Below are positions 37,073 through 48,517 of a stretch of DNA of 64,000 nucleotides, one piece after another. Below the pieces are notes generated by a model that saw only the letters and a list, made by a program, of their open reading frames with translations, made no database searches and was not told the DNA's origin. Each line of letters begins with the position of its first letter. Within the stretch, counting starts at the first letter, position 1. The translations under genes were made by a program, and so were the position numbers. The stretch is taken from positions 1,488,001 through 1,552,000 of the forward strand of contig JBBMOL010000038.1 in the NCBI GenBank assembly GCA_037954665.1, written 5' to 3'. The stretch is from Laguncularia racemosa. Its lineage: Eukaryota > Streptophyta > Magnoliopsida > Myrtales > Combretaceae.

Positions 37073-38407
37073 ATATTATAGGTGTATTGAGGATTTAGAA
37101 GGGATATACGAGATGACCTTGTTAGGTCTCAAATGTGTGTATAATAAAGCACTTGAGAAGTACGATGACATAAAGGTGTAATGAATGATAATCGTAAATC
37201 AATCCCGAGTGGTTGATTTAATGTTTGAGTCAAATGGCACAGAGGTGTCAAGTAACTAGGACCTTATGTATAGCTGGATAGTTTACATCCACTTAGCCTA
37301 GGTCCCTTGTTTATTCTGTGATGTGAAATGCATAATCTTTGCTTGTTGTGGTAAGTGTGAAATGAAATATAGTAGATTGTGTATGGGACTTCTTTGGGTC
37401 CCTAAGGATTGTTCTTAGTAGTTACTTCAATGGCTTGAATGAGAATTGGTTGTGATTATATATGTTGTTTGGTCACTTCAAATCAATTAATTAAGGAAGT
37501 GGACTTAATTTAAAACTTAACATGCATTTCCACGAGACATTGCATGAGATTGAAGGCCATCACTACTACAGGGTTCGTTGGAGTAATAAAAGGATTACTA
37601 TTTTGCCAAGTGAGAACTAAGTGATTAGAGGATTTTCGTGCCTTAACGGTTCCGAGTTTGGCCGATCCTTGAGGGTGTTGCTTCGACTGATGCAGAGGTA
37701 CGGGAGCGTTCACTATTGAAGTAAAAATATTATAATTATCAAAGTGATAAGATAATTAAACTGGATAATGAGACCTACGCACTGATGGTGGCTTCGGAAT
37801 CCCCAACCTAAGGTCAAGGGGGGCATAAATCCTAGACTTCACGTCGGTCACCTAAAGACTACATGAGATGCTGCATTCATATGGTTGTTCATGCATAGTA
37901 TATGTTTTGATAACTTGATTTGAATTTCCTTGTGTGTATATAGCATTGAAAGTGTTACCATCCCATTCATTGAGCCATAGTGTGCTTACCCCTCCATAGA
38001 CCCTTTTTGCAGGTAATGATTATGAAAGCTTAGGATGGGATAAAATGTGAAGTGTCAAGAGTTTTGGAAGACTAGAATGGTAAAGTAAGAAATGTGAAGG
38101 CTAGATTGCTTAGATGAAATGTTCAGACCCCTATGTAAATAGATTTTTTAATTTAAGAAACTTAGGATTTATCCTATTTTATTGGTTGGTAGGGATACTG
38201 ATTTTTTGTGATCATGGTTGACCGTGGGATACGGAATCCATAGTTATAGTTTATTATCTAATTATATATACTATGATTAGTCGTAAATGTAATTAAATAC
38301 TTAGAGTCTTACAATTTTTGGCTCATAAGACGATTATCATGTAATGGATGCACACGTGCCATGATGATTTTAGTGGAAACTTCTAGGCTCCCTTTCAGGG
38401 TGTGACA
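32926..38407 (+). mobile_element. Long LTR-type insertion 2 in 3' region of D
   Basis: It runs from TGTAAAGTCC to GGGTGTGACA with TG/CA ends and a perfect 5-bp duplication TAACT (32921-32925 and 38408-38412). The ends match insertion 1. The 5.5-kb length is partly due to a GT-rich minisatellite (34380-35620) and a purine/pyrimidine-biased stretch (33490-33650). CACGTG lies at 38353-38358. The 94-aa frame at 36032-36316 is the only moderately complex one inside. I do not recognise it, and it has no counterpart identified in insertion 1. Confidence 0.6.
34380..35620 (+). repeat. GT-rich minisatellite, ~40-bp degenerate unit
   Basis: Purine/T-rich units built on 'gtgtatgtgggtatgtgtgtatgtgtatggaaggtg' words recur about every 40 bases, sharpest at 34935-35290. 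The plus strand is almost free of C. The complement therefore lacks stop codons in all frames, which explains three long overlapping His/Thr/Tyr-rich minus-strand frames. Confidence 0.8.
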
Positions 38408-38980
38408 TAACTTAAATGAAGAACTTAAGATTATTGGTTGGGAGCTCGCTAAAAGGATCAAGAGAAAAGTCCATGTAAAAGGTAAACATAAGTAAACAAT
38501 CTCTATTAAATAAAGATATTGGATGGTTTGAAAGGGTATCTCAAAACCTAGTAACCTAGGAACGTCTGGTCTAAGGCTTATTGATCAATGAAACTACCTG
38601 ATAAAAAAAATGGAGGAATGATTAAGGGATAAGTGGCTATATTTATCTTAGATTACAGTGTTTAACAAAATTGAAGAAGGGGTTATACAGATTTTAGCAA
38701 AGTTAGTAAAGTGTTTATAACTTTTTCTTGATTAAAGAGATGACAATTCAAGTTTTAATTCTTTCATATGTTTAAGACAATTGGTTAAATGAAAAGTTTA
38801 AGAGTTACAGTTAATCTTCTTTCAAAAGTGCATGTTAATTAAGAGTTTGTTTCTTAAACTATTTTAGGGTTAAATAAGAATAATTTTGATTGGTTTCTTC
38901 AAGAATAGTAAATTAATTAAGTATTTCTCATCTTACTACTTGATTTGATTAATTTTCTTGAGAATAAGCAAATGCTTAAG

Positions 38981-38992
38981 TTTAGGGAAGTT
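38981..38992 (+). other. Polypurine tract of element D
   Basis: TTTAGGGAAGTT lies immediately before the TGATAAGTGC start of the 3' LTR. C has a matching TATGGGGAAGTT. Confidence 0.65.
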
Positions 38993-40389
38993 TGATAAGT
39001 GCTTAGTTATATATATATATATATATATATATATTAGGTGAGATTTAACATGTTTCCCATTTGATTTTGGCATGTTTTGAAGAATTATAATTTAATTGAG
39101 TAATATTTTGATTTTATGGATTTGATGGATAGTGGAATTAAAAAGAAAGAAAAAAAAATCTAAATTTACTCAATTCAATGCTAAATCGAAGAAGTTATAA
39201 AGGTTTGAAGCTAGATATGGCCTCTATATGACCATGTTCATAAACTATTGAACTTGAAGCTTCACAAATTTAGACACAACCTTTAGACACAATCATGTCT
39301 AAAGGTTGTTTATCTTTCTTATTAGATTGATTTAGACATGATCTACAAACACAATCGTGTCTAAGGCTATGTCTACTAGAACTTCAAGTTTTACATGATT
39401 TTGAGTTACAAATTGAACATAACCGTGTTGGATAGTGAGTTGGCCTAACACATAGAGTTTTTGATGCACAATATATAAATAGAAGAGGATTTAACATTAA
39501 AAAAAAAAGGAGGAGATGTTATTTCTAAATTGTTCTAGAGTTTTTAGAGAGAAATAAGATGGCTACTTTTCTACACTTTAAGAAATTAGGTTTTTTCTTT
39601 GTTTTAATTAATTTCTTTGATGATGCATGTTCATACATCATTGAAAAATTCAGTTTTCAATATGATTAGCACTTAAATTTCCTTGGTATCTAGACTTGTG
39701 GAGCTTAGATTTATTATGTGACTAGGATTTTTATTTTATTATTCAATGAATTCTTATGTTTCTTAATTCATACATGTATTTTTTATGTTTTGATTGGATT
39801 AATTTTTTTAAGGTATCTTCCTATCTACCTAATATTATACATTAAGATTGAGAAATCTAATAAATAATTAAATCTTGCATGTTTGAAGAGAATTAATATA
39901 ATCTTAGAGATAAGTTACATAATTCTTCCGAATTTAATTAAATTAGTTACAGAAATTTATTGTCTTTTTAATGTAGTCTTTGAATTATGCTATTATGAAG
40001 AGATTTAAATAGGTGATTTTAAGATTAGGGTTTAATAAGCTTGAGAAAGTTATTACACTAATTAGGAATTCCCTCGATCAGTAAAATTTAAGAAGGATTT
40101 AAATGCTTTTTGTTAATGTCATATAATAATCGCTAGAGGAAACAAAGTCTAGATACTAGTTTTACCATTTTAAAGTTAATTCTAAACTGCTTTGCTTTCT
40201 TGTCTTTCAATAAAGTCTTAGTTCTTTAGTTAGTACTTTGTTTTAATTTTTTAGATCAATTGACTCTATAATTTATCGGTTAAATAATAAAGTGTAGGCT
40301 AGTATTAGTATTCGTGATCTTTGTGGGACATTATCTGTATTTTTATACACTATATTACAAAATTTGATAGGTACACTTACCTCACATTA
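38993..40389 (+). repeat. 3' LTR of element D
   Basis: It runs from TGATAAGTGC to CTCACATTA (final CA mutated to TA). It is collinear with 24697-26102 with scattered substitutions. It is followed directly by the target duplicate ATCTA and resumed gag of C. Confidence 0.85.
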
Positions 40390-40514
40390 ATCTACAATAT
40401 CTTTAAAATCAATGGGTCTTCAAACAACACAATCCAATTGTGACTTTTCCCCTTTTCATTAAAGGTTTGAGCAAAACAATGATTAAATTCGCTTCTAGGG
40501 GGATCTATTACCAC
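40390..40514 (+). pseudogene. Gag of element C, part 2
   Basis: The readable string (FKINGSSN-like, LFPFSLKG-like, GSITT) is exactly the gag segment expected after 24696. It ends within ..ATTACCAC, which is duplicated across hAT element E. Confidence 0.75.
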
Positions 40515-40540
40515 CAAGGTTGTCAAAATCGCGATTTTAC
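40515..40540 (+). repeat. Left terminal inverted repeat of hAT E
   Basis: About 19-20 bases match the complement of 44776-44794 with one mismatch (CAAGG versus CATGG). AATCGCGATTTTA continues as a subterminal motif. Confidence 0.9.
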
Positions 40541-40826
40541 GTAGAATCGCCAGGGGGTCCGTAGAATTGGAACATAGAAACGGAACGTAAAAACGTAAGT
40601 TTTTACAACCTTTATAAAATAACCTTTAAATATTAAAAATTTACTTACAGTAGTCATTAAAAAATATAATAGATAATATAAATTAAAAATTTCAGCATAG
40701 AATTGGATCATAAATCACAATAAAAGTCATAATATAGATAATCAAGCATAAGTTGTATAATATAAATAATCAACTAAAAGTCTCAATAAAAGTTATGAAA
40801 TCATAAATCATATTACAAAACAAGAA

Positions 40827-43389
40827 CTAAAATAAATCATCACAATTTCCACCATCTCTCTCATCCATATCATCATCATCATTTGCATCTTCATCATCTT
40901 CTTCTTCATCAATGTCAACATCATCATGAGGTGTACTACTACCAATGATTTCCATATCCTCTAATTCCAAAATTTTTGAAGTTCCTATTTGCATTTCAAC
41001 TTCAACATTATCAATATCATGAAGGTCCAAATCATTTGGGATTAGGGAATTATTGACAGGACCTTCCAAATTGACATAAGCACCAATTTCGTCCTCCTCC
41101 ACATCATCTTTATCTTCATCCCCTAGACTTGGAAAGATATGCAACACACCTTGACCTTCATTCTCATTTGATGAGTCAAACACATTTTCTTCTTCAACTA
41201 TCTATTCATCATCAGATGAGAGATCTTCAACAGTGAAAGTAGAAGTGTCAGTGTCAGCAATGCATCTTTCTTTCCTATTTCTTAATTTCAAGTTATGCAT
41301 TACAAAGACTAAATCATTCATCTTTTGTTGATGCAGCCTATTCCTCCTTTTAGTATGGACCTGAAAATGAAAAAGGTTATACATAACTTTATAAGATTCA
41401 TAATCTTAATAAGTAATAATATATAAAATTGAATAAAATAACTATTTGTATCGTACCATTTCAAATGCACTCCAATTACACTCACAACCTGAAGAACTAC
41501 AAGTCAAACTTAAAACACGAATAGCAAACTTTTGTAGTTCTAGGCATTCATCTCCATATGAATCCCACCATTTAGCTGGAACTTTTTTGTTTCTTGCTAA
41601 CCTTGCAGCTTCAATGCCAAATAGTCCCTTAGCATCCTTAAATCTTTCAAGCTGCATATCAATCTTACACCTTTATGTTGGATTAGAAACCATACGCTCT
41701 ATGCAACCATATAATCTAATCTTAACATTGGCATCAACTTTAAAATCATCACTATAATGATAATGGGGATTCAAATAATAAGCTGCAGCATGTCTATGAA
41801 GTTGAAGCTCCCATCTCTTGTCAATAATCTTGAAGATAGGTTCATAACTACATTAAATAAATATGATTTCAATTTAGAAATGAAACTTTAAAATTAGCAC
41901 TAAAGAAAAAAAAAAATATATAGCTAACAAGTTACGATATTACATTTTCTTCACATTGTTGAAGTTTACTTTAATTTTCTGCTTAGCACGATCCATTTCT
42001 GGATAAATGAAACCCATAGCTGGTTGATCATTAGAATCCACTAATCTAAGCACTTTAATCAAGGGAAATGCAGCTTTAAGGCAAACAATAACATTCTTCC
42101 AAAACCTACTATCCAAAACCACTTGTTGAATCCGCTTTCCATCACTTGTGGTCGAATACTTACATGATTTCCAATGACTAGAAGTGAACATCATCATCAA
42201 TGCAGTTTTCAACTCACAAAGGCAACCTAATGTCAAATATGAAGTGGCAAAACGAGTTGCACCAGGTCTAATCAAGTCCCTTCCTTTAGTGTATCTTCTC
42301 AAAATTGAGATAAGTATAGTCCTGGAATAAATATATGTAGTAATTCGCCTTCCTTTTGCAATTATCCCTTGATGGATCTTCAAATTCTTCTCAAATTCTT
42401 CCAAGATCAAATCGATGCAATGTGCAGCACAAGGTGTCCAATATAAGCATTTTCTCTTCTCCATCAATTTTTCTCCTATTGCTTTATAATCTGCAGCATT
42501 ATTTGTAATAACTTATACAACATTTTCCTCTCCAACCTTCTCCACAATATCATCTAACATTGCCAAAACTTTGTCGGTTGTCTTGGATACATCAGAAGCA
42601 TCTATAGATGATAAGAAGACCGTTCCTTTAGGGCTATTAACCAAGAAATTGCATATGGAACGCCTCTTTCTATCAGTCCATGCATCAGACATAATAGAGC
42701 AACTTGTTTTTTTCCATTCAGCTTTGTAGTAATTAAGTAATTCCATTGTTCGAGCTACTTCGTTCTTCAAACAAGTCACCCTTAGCTCATGATAAGAAGG
42801 AGGTTTAAGTCCACATCCATATCGACCAACCACTTGAAGCATCTTCACAAACTCTGGATTTTTGACACAATTAGATGGAATTGCATTAGTATAGAAAAAA
42901 TGCGCAATTTGTTGGCTACATTCTTCTCTCAAATCTTTCTTCATGAATTGGTTAATTGTACCTTGCATTGCTCGTGTTCCACTTTCACAATTTTTTTTTT
43001 GTTTGTTTCAGAAAGAAGTCTATGCAATTCCTTTCTTTTTTGTTTATCCCTATTTACTCCACCTCATCATCAGCATCATCAGAGTCTTCAATGCCATGAA
43101 TTTGCTTTCTCTTCATTTCTGATAATTTTGCCACTTTTAGCAACATTGTTAACATTTCATTTTTTACATCATCTAGGACACTGGTGCATGGCTCTACATC
43201 TTTACGCGTACACCCCAAGTGATTCTTGAATCTGTAAATGCCTCCACTAACAAATTTATTACAATACTTACATTTAACTTTTTTCCCATTGTTGTCTACA
43301 TCAATTCCATGCCCCCAACTTACATCAGATCTACTTCCAAGTGAATTCTTTCTTTTCGAACTCTCTCTAGATGATTTGGAAGATGACAT
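40827..43389 (-). pseudogene. hAT transposase (BED finger, DUF659, hAT dimerisation)
   Basis: The ATG at 43389 opens a Ser/Lys-rich start. A BED zinc finger (WGHGID..., CKYC...HLGC) follows to 43054. The DUF659 region at 42968-42513 includes SIMSDAWTDRK, with the first catalytic Asp. The next stretch, ITNNAADY, has Asn where relatives have TDNAS. Then come CAAHCIDLILEE and the hAT core (to 41944). Exons after probable introns 41848-41943 and 41361-41456 (GT..AG) carry YEPIFKIID, the C-terminal CSSSGCECNWSAFEM dimerisation motif (41657-41457), and an acidic tail to 40827. At least three in-frame stops (near 42512, 41675 and 41208) and a frame break at 42980-43054 near a poly-A run disable it. 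Transposase would cut and paste the element from its TIRs; this copy is inactive as read. Confidence 0.88.
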
Positions 43390-44769
43390 TTTAACTCAAT
43401 CGATACTTAAAATCTTGTAAGAAAAAAAAAGGAGTAAAGAGAGCTATGGTAGAAAGTAGAAAACTAGAAACTATAAACTATAAAGTACTATTACATATTC
43501 ACAAATTACATATATAAAGTAAATTGCTCATGCTCATGCTCATGTAAGATGTAACAAGTAATTACTAATTACAATTTACAACTAGAAGAGATAGCAAGAA
43601 AAATAACTATAAAGGTTTTCTTTAAATCATCATCAAGAAAAGGAAAGCAAAACTTAAGGGGTAACAAGCTTTACATTCCATAAAGCCAGAAAAATAAGTA
43701 TATTATAAATTTATAACTAAGTAATATAATCCCATTTCCAAATTATAACAATATAACTTAGCACACCACATGCTCAAGCTCAACCTAAACCCTCCAAATG
43801 CAACTTGTATGAAGGATTAAGTTTATCTGGAATTGGCTTCATTGATATTTAAGCACATAATACATTTGGATGGGATATTAACTTGGATTGAGATCGGATA
43901 AGATAAGAAAACACGAAGAAAAATGCTTTTTGGAAGGAATAGGGGAAGAGCACGGCCGTGTGTCAAGGAAACACACCTACAGAAGCACACACGGTTTAAC
44001 ACACGGTTGAAGGCACGACCGTATGTTGAGCTTAGAAAATACACAGAAGTACACACGGTTGAAGGCACGGCCGTGTGTTGAGCTTGGAAAATACACAGAA
44101 CAGAAGTACACACGGTTGAGTATACGGTTGAAGGCATGGCCTTGAAAGCCATCAACCCATTCAAATACCCATTCACAATCACAACTCACAAGCATAAAAA
44201 TTCCCATGATACACTACATTACAACTGTACAAGTACAAGTATAGTCATACCTAACACAAAACTCGTGTCTATGAAGATGGATCTCAACTTGGTGGCAGGT
44301 GGCCTGCTGCAAGAACGATCGCTGGCTCGCTGCTCGGTGTTCTTTGTTCTGATAGTATCAAGTATAAAATCAGCTCACTGCTCAGTGTGGAAGTGGATGT
44401 GGAATGAAGGATCGCTGGTTCACTTCTCCTCTCTCGTCGTTGTCGCTTTTCACTGTCTGGTCTATCTCTCACTGTCTCTCTCTCTCTCTTCAACGTACAG
44501 GAACAGCAGCAGCAGTAAGCCAGAAATTGCAAAGGATGTGTTGGGTTGCCGATTGGGATGAGCTGGGTTGGGCTTGGATTCGATCCGAATGGATTTAAGC
44601 CTGCAATTGGATAATTGTGTGGAATCGGTAGAAACATGCAGAATTGCGATTTTGAACGATTTTACTGTTCAAAATCGTGATTTTACTCCGATTTTGATCC
44701 TTTCCGATTTTGTATGCGAGTTAACTGGGATTGTATATGTAAACTCGTAAAAACATGGAATCGTATGAG
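43390..44769. other. 5' untranslated and promoter side of hAT E
   Basis: Non-coding AT-rich DNA upstream of the transposase start. It includes the tandem repeats (43950-44140) and a (CT)n run at about 44473-44492. Reading frames at 43823-44182, 44136-44561 and 44284-44637 are shadows or low-complexity. No second transposon gene is seen. Confidence 0.5.
43950..44140. repeat. Subterminal tandem repeats of hAT E
   Basis: About three units of 55-65 bp built on 'cacacggttgaaggcacggccgtgtgttgagcttggaaaatacacagaa'. CACGGCCGTG occurs at 43951-43960 and 44066-44075. They lie between the transposase start and the right terminus, where transposase-binding repeats are usual in hAT elements. Confidence 0.7.
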
Positions 44770-44794
44770 TTGAAACGCGATTTTGACAACCATG
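44770..44794 (-). repeat. Right terminal inverted repeat of hAT E
   Basis: AACGCGATTTTGACAACCATG is the inverted partner of the left terminus. Several subterminal copies of the AATCG..GATTTT word occur at 44645-44715, typical of hAT transposase binding regions. Confidence 0.9.
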
Positions 44795-45740
44795 ATTACC
44801 ACTTAGGATGATATGACTCAAAAGTTTCTAGAAAGATATTTTCCACCAGCAAAAACCGCCAAGCTTTAAATGGATATATCATCCTATGTTCAATTGGAGA
44901 TTGAGATCTTATGCGACACTAAGGAGAGATACAAGAAGCTATTGAAGGGATGCCCACTTCATGGCCTACGCCTCAACCAAGCAAATGATAGATGACATTA
45001 TTGGAGGAATATTGAACACTAAAACACCTAAAGAGATCTAATCCTTGATTAAAGACATGGTTATGAATAGCTTTCGATGGGAAGGTGGTAAGGTGAGGAA
45101 TATAGTAGCAGGCATCTACGAATTAGATGTATTGACAACTTTAGCCAATAAGGTTGATGCCATTAGTAGGAAGTTGGATGCACTTTCCGTTAATCCTTAA
45201 TGTAACTCAATAGAAGTTGATGTAGAGGGGATTGGAACTCATCATCATTGAGAACAAGTAGACTATTTAGGAAACCCCTCTAGACCACAAAACAACCTAT
45301 ATAGTAACACTTACAATTCGAGATGGAGAAATCATCCAATTTTTCTTGGAGCAATTAGAATCAAAATCAACAAAGGATGAATTTAGCTCCTTTAAGATTC
45401 CAGCAAACCCCACCATAAGAGAAGAAATTAGGTTTAGAAGAACTTTTAAATAAATATAATCAAATTAATGAGGCTCGATTGTAGAATACAGAAACTTTTT
45501 TAAGGAATCAAGAAGCCATTATTCGCAACTTAGAAAATCAAGTGGGATAACTTGGAAAAATGATGGCTGAAAGACAACAAAGGATACTGTTAGGAAACAC
45601 TAAGACAAATCCTATAAAGCATGTGAAAGCAGTAACCCTTAGAAGTAGAAAGGAATTGCATGTTGATTGGATAAGTAGTAGGGAATAAAAAAAGAAAGAT
45701 GCAGAAGTCAAGGAAAAAGAGAGTGAGGAGGTATAAAAAG
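44795..45740 (+). pseudogene. Gag of element C, part 3
   Basis: Reading resumes as ITT-stop-DDMTQKFLERYFPPAKTAKL, followed by ERYKKLLKGCPLHG, DMVMNSFRWEGGKV and the linker region QVGQLGKMMAERQQR (one Q as stop). It is collinear with 26660-27105 plus 30199-30660 of D. Stops abound. The stretch ends in the Lys/Glu-rich linker before protease. Confidence 0.75.
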
Positions 45741-46585
45741 TAAAGGAAGACTGACCACTCATACCTTATCCTAAATGCTTGAAGAAGGACTGCTCTAATG
45801 AAAAATTTAGTAAGTTCCTTAAAAGTTTTAAACAGTTACATATTAACTTATCTTTTCTTGATGTCTTATCACAGATACCTAAGTACACCAAGTACTTGAA
45901 AGAACTACTCTCAAACAAGAGGAAGTTGGAAGAGATATCAACTGTGACATTAAGTGAGGAATGCTCCATTCTGATGTAAAATAAGTTGCCATGAAAATTA
46001 AAGGATCCAAGAAGTTTTACTTTATCTTGTCTTATTGGTAATTTATCAATAAATGGAGTTCTAGCTAACCTAGATGCAAGTATAAATTTAATGCCACATC
46101 ATATGTTTAAAAAGTTAGGAATAGGGAACCCTAAGTCAACATATATGAGCATTCAATTAGCCAATAGGTTTTTTAAGTACCGCATTGATATTATTGAAGA
46201 TGTCTTAGTTAAGGTAGGTATATTCATTTTTCTAATCGACTTTGTAATCCTAGATACAAATGAGGACATTAAAGCACCTCTAATTTTAGGTTGCCATTTC
46301 CTAGCTACTACAAGAGCAGTTATATATGTAGGAAATCAAACGTTAATTCTAAAAGTTGAGGGTGAAGAATAAACCTTCAAAACATCTGACATGATTCAAC
46401 AACTCTCTAAGAGTAACAATACCTATTATTTTCTTAATACATCTAACCTACTTGGTTCCATTTATGTGCAAGATGATATTTACATAAACCTAATTTACCA
46501 ATGTTTCATACATGGTAAGAAAAAGAGTGTGGATAAATTTAAGCAATTTGATCGCCAAAATTTTAATGGCCATCCACTTGACTAG
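45741..46585 (+). pseudogene. Protease of element C
   Basis: The order is PYPKCLKKDCSNEKFSKFLK, LHINLSFLDVLSQIPKYTKY, LLSNKRKLEEI, SEECSI, LIGNLSING, NLDASINLMPHHMFKKLGIG, LANRFFKYR, IIEDVLVKVG, FLIDFVILDTNED, PLILGCHFLATTRA. The family motif DLGASINLMP is altered to NLDASINLMP, so the catalytic Asp and Gly are both changed. Stops lie at 45977-45979 and about 46369. No RT or integrase follows. A 3' 'AAGTGCTTCTTGG...CAACCTAAG' segment (46626-46650), conserved also in D (31582-31609), leads into the repeat array. Confidence 0.8.
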
Positions 46586-46749
46586 CAAAAGAGAAGTGCA
46601 TTGAGCCAATGACTTTAAATAAAAGTGCTTCTTGGAACACAACCTAAGTTTGGTTTTTCGATTAACTTTCCTTAGTTTAATGAGATTTGTTTTCATTTTT
46701 TAGCACCTAATTACTAAAATAAAAAAGCAAGCCTTTTTTTTTTTTTTTT

Positions 46750-47155
46750 TGGAGTTTGACATGTCCAACAAACACGGTTGTGTCAAGGATATGTTGAATA
46801 TAAGACTTTCTCTAGAGGTAACATGATCATTAGACATAAACAAGTTGAAGTTGTGTCAAGATCATTTATAAAAAAAAAAAAAATCGAGAGTTACATGACT
46901 TTTTGACACGGTCATGCTTAAGTCATGTCTAATGGGATTTCAAATTTAATTCTTTCTAAGAGGAACACAACCTATAGACATGATCATGTTAAGGTCGTGT
47001 CATAACATTCGAAAAATGTTAATTATTTACGAGAATTACATAAACTTTAGACACAATTGTATCTAAGGTCATGTCGAGTGTGTCCTATTTTAAGGATTTA
47101 CGAGAGATACACAATCTTTAGACATAGTTGTGTCTTAGTCGTGTTGACCTTCTAA
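46750..47155 (+). repeat. 3' tandem array of element C (ACACG-type units)
   Basis: About six degenerate units like those in D. Examples are aacacggttgtgtcaaggatatg (46771-46793) and gagagttacatgactttttgacacggtcatgct (46887-46919). It sits between protease and PPT. No protein is encoded. Confidence 0.65.
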
Positions 47156-48460
47156 GCATGAACACAAGGAGGTGAGGAGGAGAATGATGATGATTATAGT
47201 TACTAATGTTTTCTGGTTTCTTTGCTGTAACTAACAAGATTAATGTGGCTTGCCAAATTAGATTGTATTTTTTTTTCTCCTTTAAGTGCTATTTTAGTTT
47301 TCTATTCCTTTTTGCCTTTTTATAGCTTTTATATGTTTAGAGTGTTCAAGATCAAACACTTTATACGCTGAATACGTTTTGCAATGGAACAAATGCCATA
47401 TTTAGGAAAGTACTAGTTTTTTTCCTCACTACCTTCCTAAATATTTTGTTTTCTTTAATTCTATTTTGTTAGTTTTTCTTTTTATTTGTACATTAAGGAC
47501 AATGTATGGTTCTAAGTATGGGGAAGGGGCTATAAAATTTGTGGTTATTTAAGAAATCATCAAATTTGTTTATCCAACTAGAAAATCATTAAATTAACTT
47601 GCAATTTGATATATGATTACTCTTTAGATATTATAGAACACTTGATCAATAAGTGCTTTAAGGATGGTTTACTTAAATTGAATAAAAAAAATTTTGTAAA
47701 GTAAAGTTACTTATTATTTATTTTTGAACTTTAAGATTTAGATCACTAGTTAAGAATTAGTCATAGATTTCTTTTAAATTTACTTTGATGTATATTTTTC
47801 CCCTTTGATATTTTTAGAGCACTAAAATCCTTGATAAGTAAATATTTGATACTTAGTCTTTGAAAATTTCTTGAAAAGTTAATATAGTTAGAGATGAATA
47901 AATAAATTGAATTGAAGTTTAACTATGGGCACCGTTGACTCAAGTAATTAAACTTGCGATGTGCTTCCTTTGTGTGAAGTAACACCTATTAACTTGAGTA
48001 ATGAACTTAGGATTATCAATTGAAAGCTGGCTAAAAATGTTAAGAGAAAAGTCCATGTAAAGGCTAAACGTAAGTAAATAAACTCTATTAAATAAGGGTA
48101 GTTGATGATTTGAAGGGATATTTTTAAACCTAGTAATCTAAGATTGTCTAGAAGAAGGTAGGTGTATATATTTTAGTGAAGTTAATAAAGTATTTATGAT
48201 TTCTTCTTGATTAAGGATATGATAATTCAAGTTTCAAATCTTTTGTTTGTTTAAGACCACCGGTTAAGTGAAAAGTATAAGAGTTATAATTAATCTTCTT
48301 TTGAAATTGTGAATTAATTAAGAGTTTGTTTCTTGAGCTAGTACAAGGTTAAATAAGAATTCTTTTGAATGGTTTCTTGAATAATAGCAAGTTGATTAAG
48401 TATTTCTTGTCCTACTATTTAATTTAATTAATTTGCTAGAGGACAAGCGAATGCTTTAGT
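47156..48460 (+). other. 3' non-coding region of element C
   Basis: The region is AT-rich and collinear with 32130-32925 plus 38408-38980 of D, apart from D's insertion 2. No gene is seen. Confidence 0.6.
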
Positions 48461-48471
48461 ATGGGGAAGTT
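48461..48471 (+). other. Polypurine tract of element C
   Basis: ATGGGGAAGT lies directly before the TGATAGGTGC start of the 3' LTR. Confidence 0.65.
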
Positions 48472-48482
48472 TGATAGGTGCA

Positions 48483-48517
<35 letters not shown>

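Larger units (their letters stand above)
24697..40389 (+). mobile_element. Athila/Tat-like gag-protease retrotransposon D, nested in C
   Basis: D has LTRs at 24697-26102 and 38993-40389, a PBS, gag-protease, a 3' repeat array and a PPT. It is flanked by a perfect 5-bp target duplication ATCTA (24692-24696 and 40390-40394). Removing it rejoins C's gag exactly. D is the same family as C and likewise lacks RT and integrase. It was later hit by two long insertions (27106-30198 and 32926-38407). Net of these, D is about 7.1 kb. Confidence 0.87.
40515..44794 (-). mobile_element. Complete hAT DNA transposon E, nested in gag of C
   Basis: The left end is CAAGGTTGTCAAAATCGCG. The right end is the inverted counterpart, reading CATGGTTGTCAAAATCGCG on the minus strand. 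An 8-bp target duplication ATTACCAC is perfect (40507-40514 and 44795-44802). Eight bases is diagnostic of hAT. The 4.28-kb element has a BED/DUF659/hAT-dimerisation transposase gene on the minus strand and subterminal repeats. Excising it restores C's gag. The perfect duplication suggests a fairly recent insertion, later than C and of unknown order relative to D. Confidence 0.93.

Noticed and set aside
43823..44637. Several frames between the hAT transposase and the right TIR
   Set aside because: They overlap tandem repeats and a CT run, with both strands open. No second hAT protein is expected or seen.
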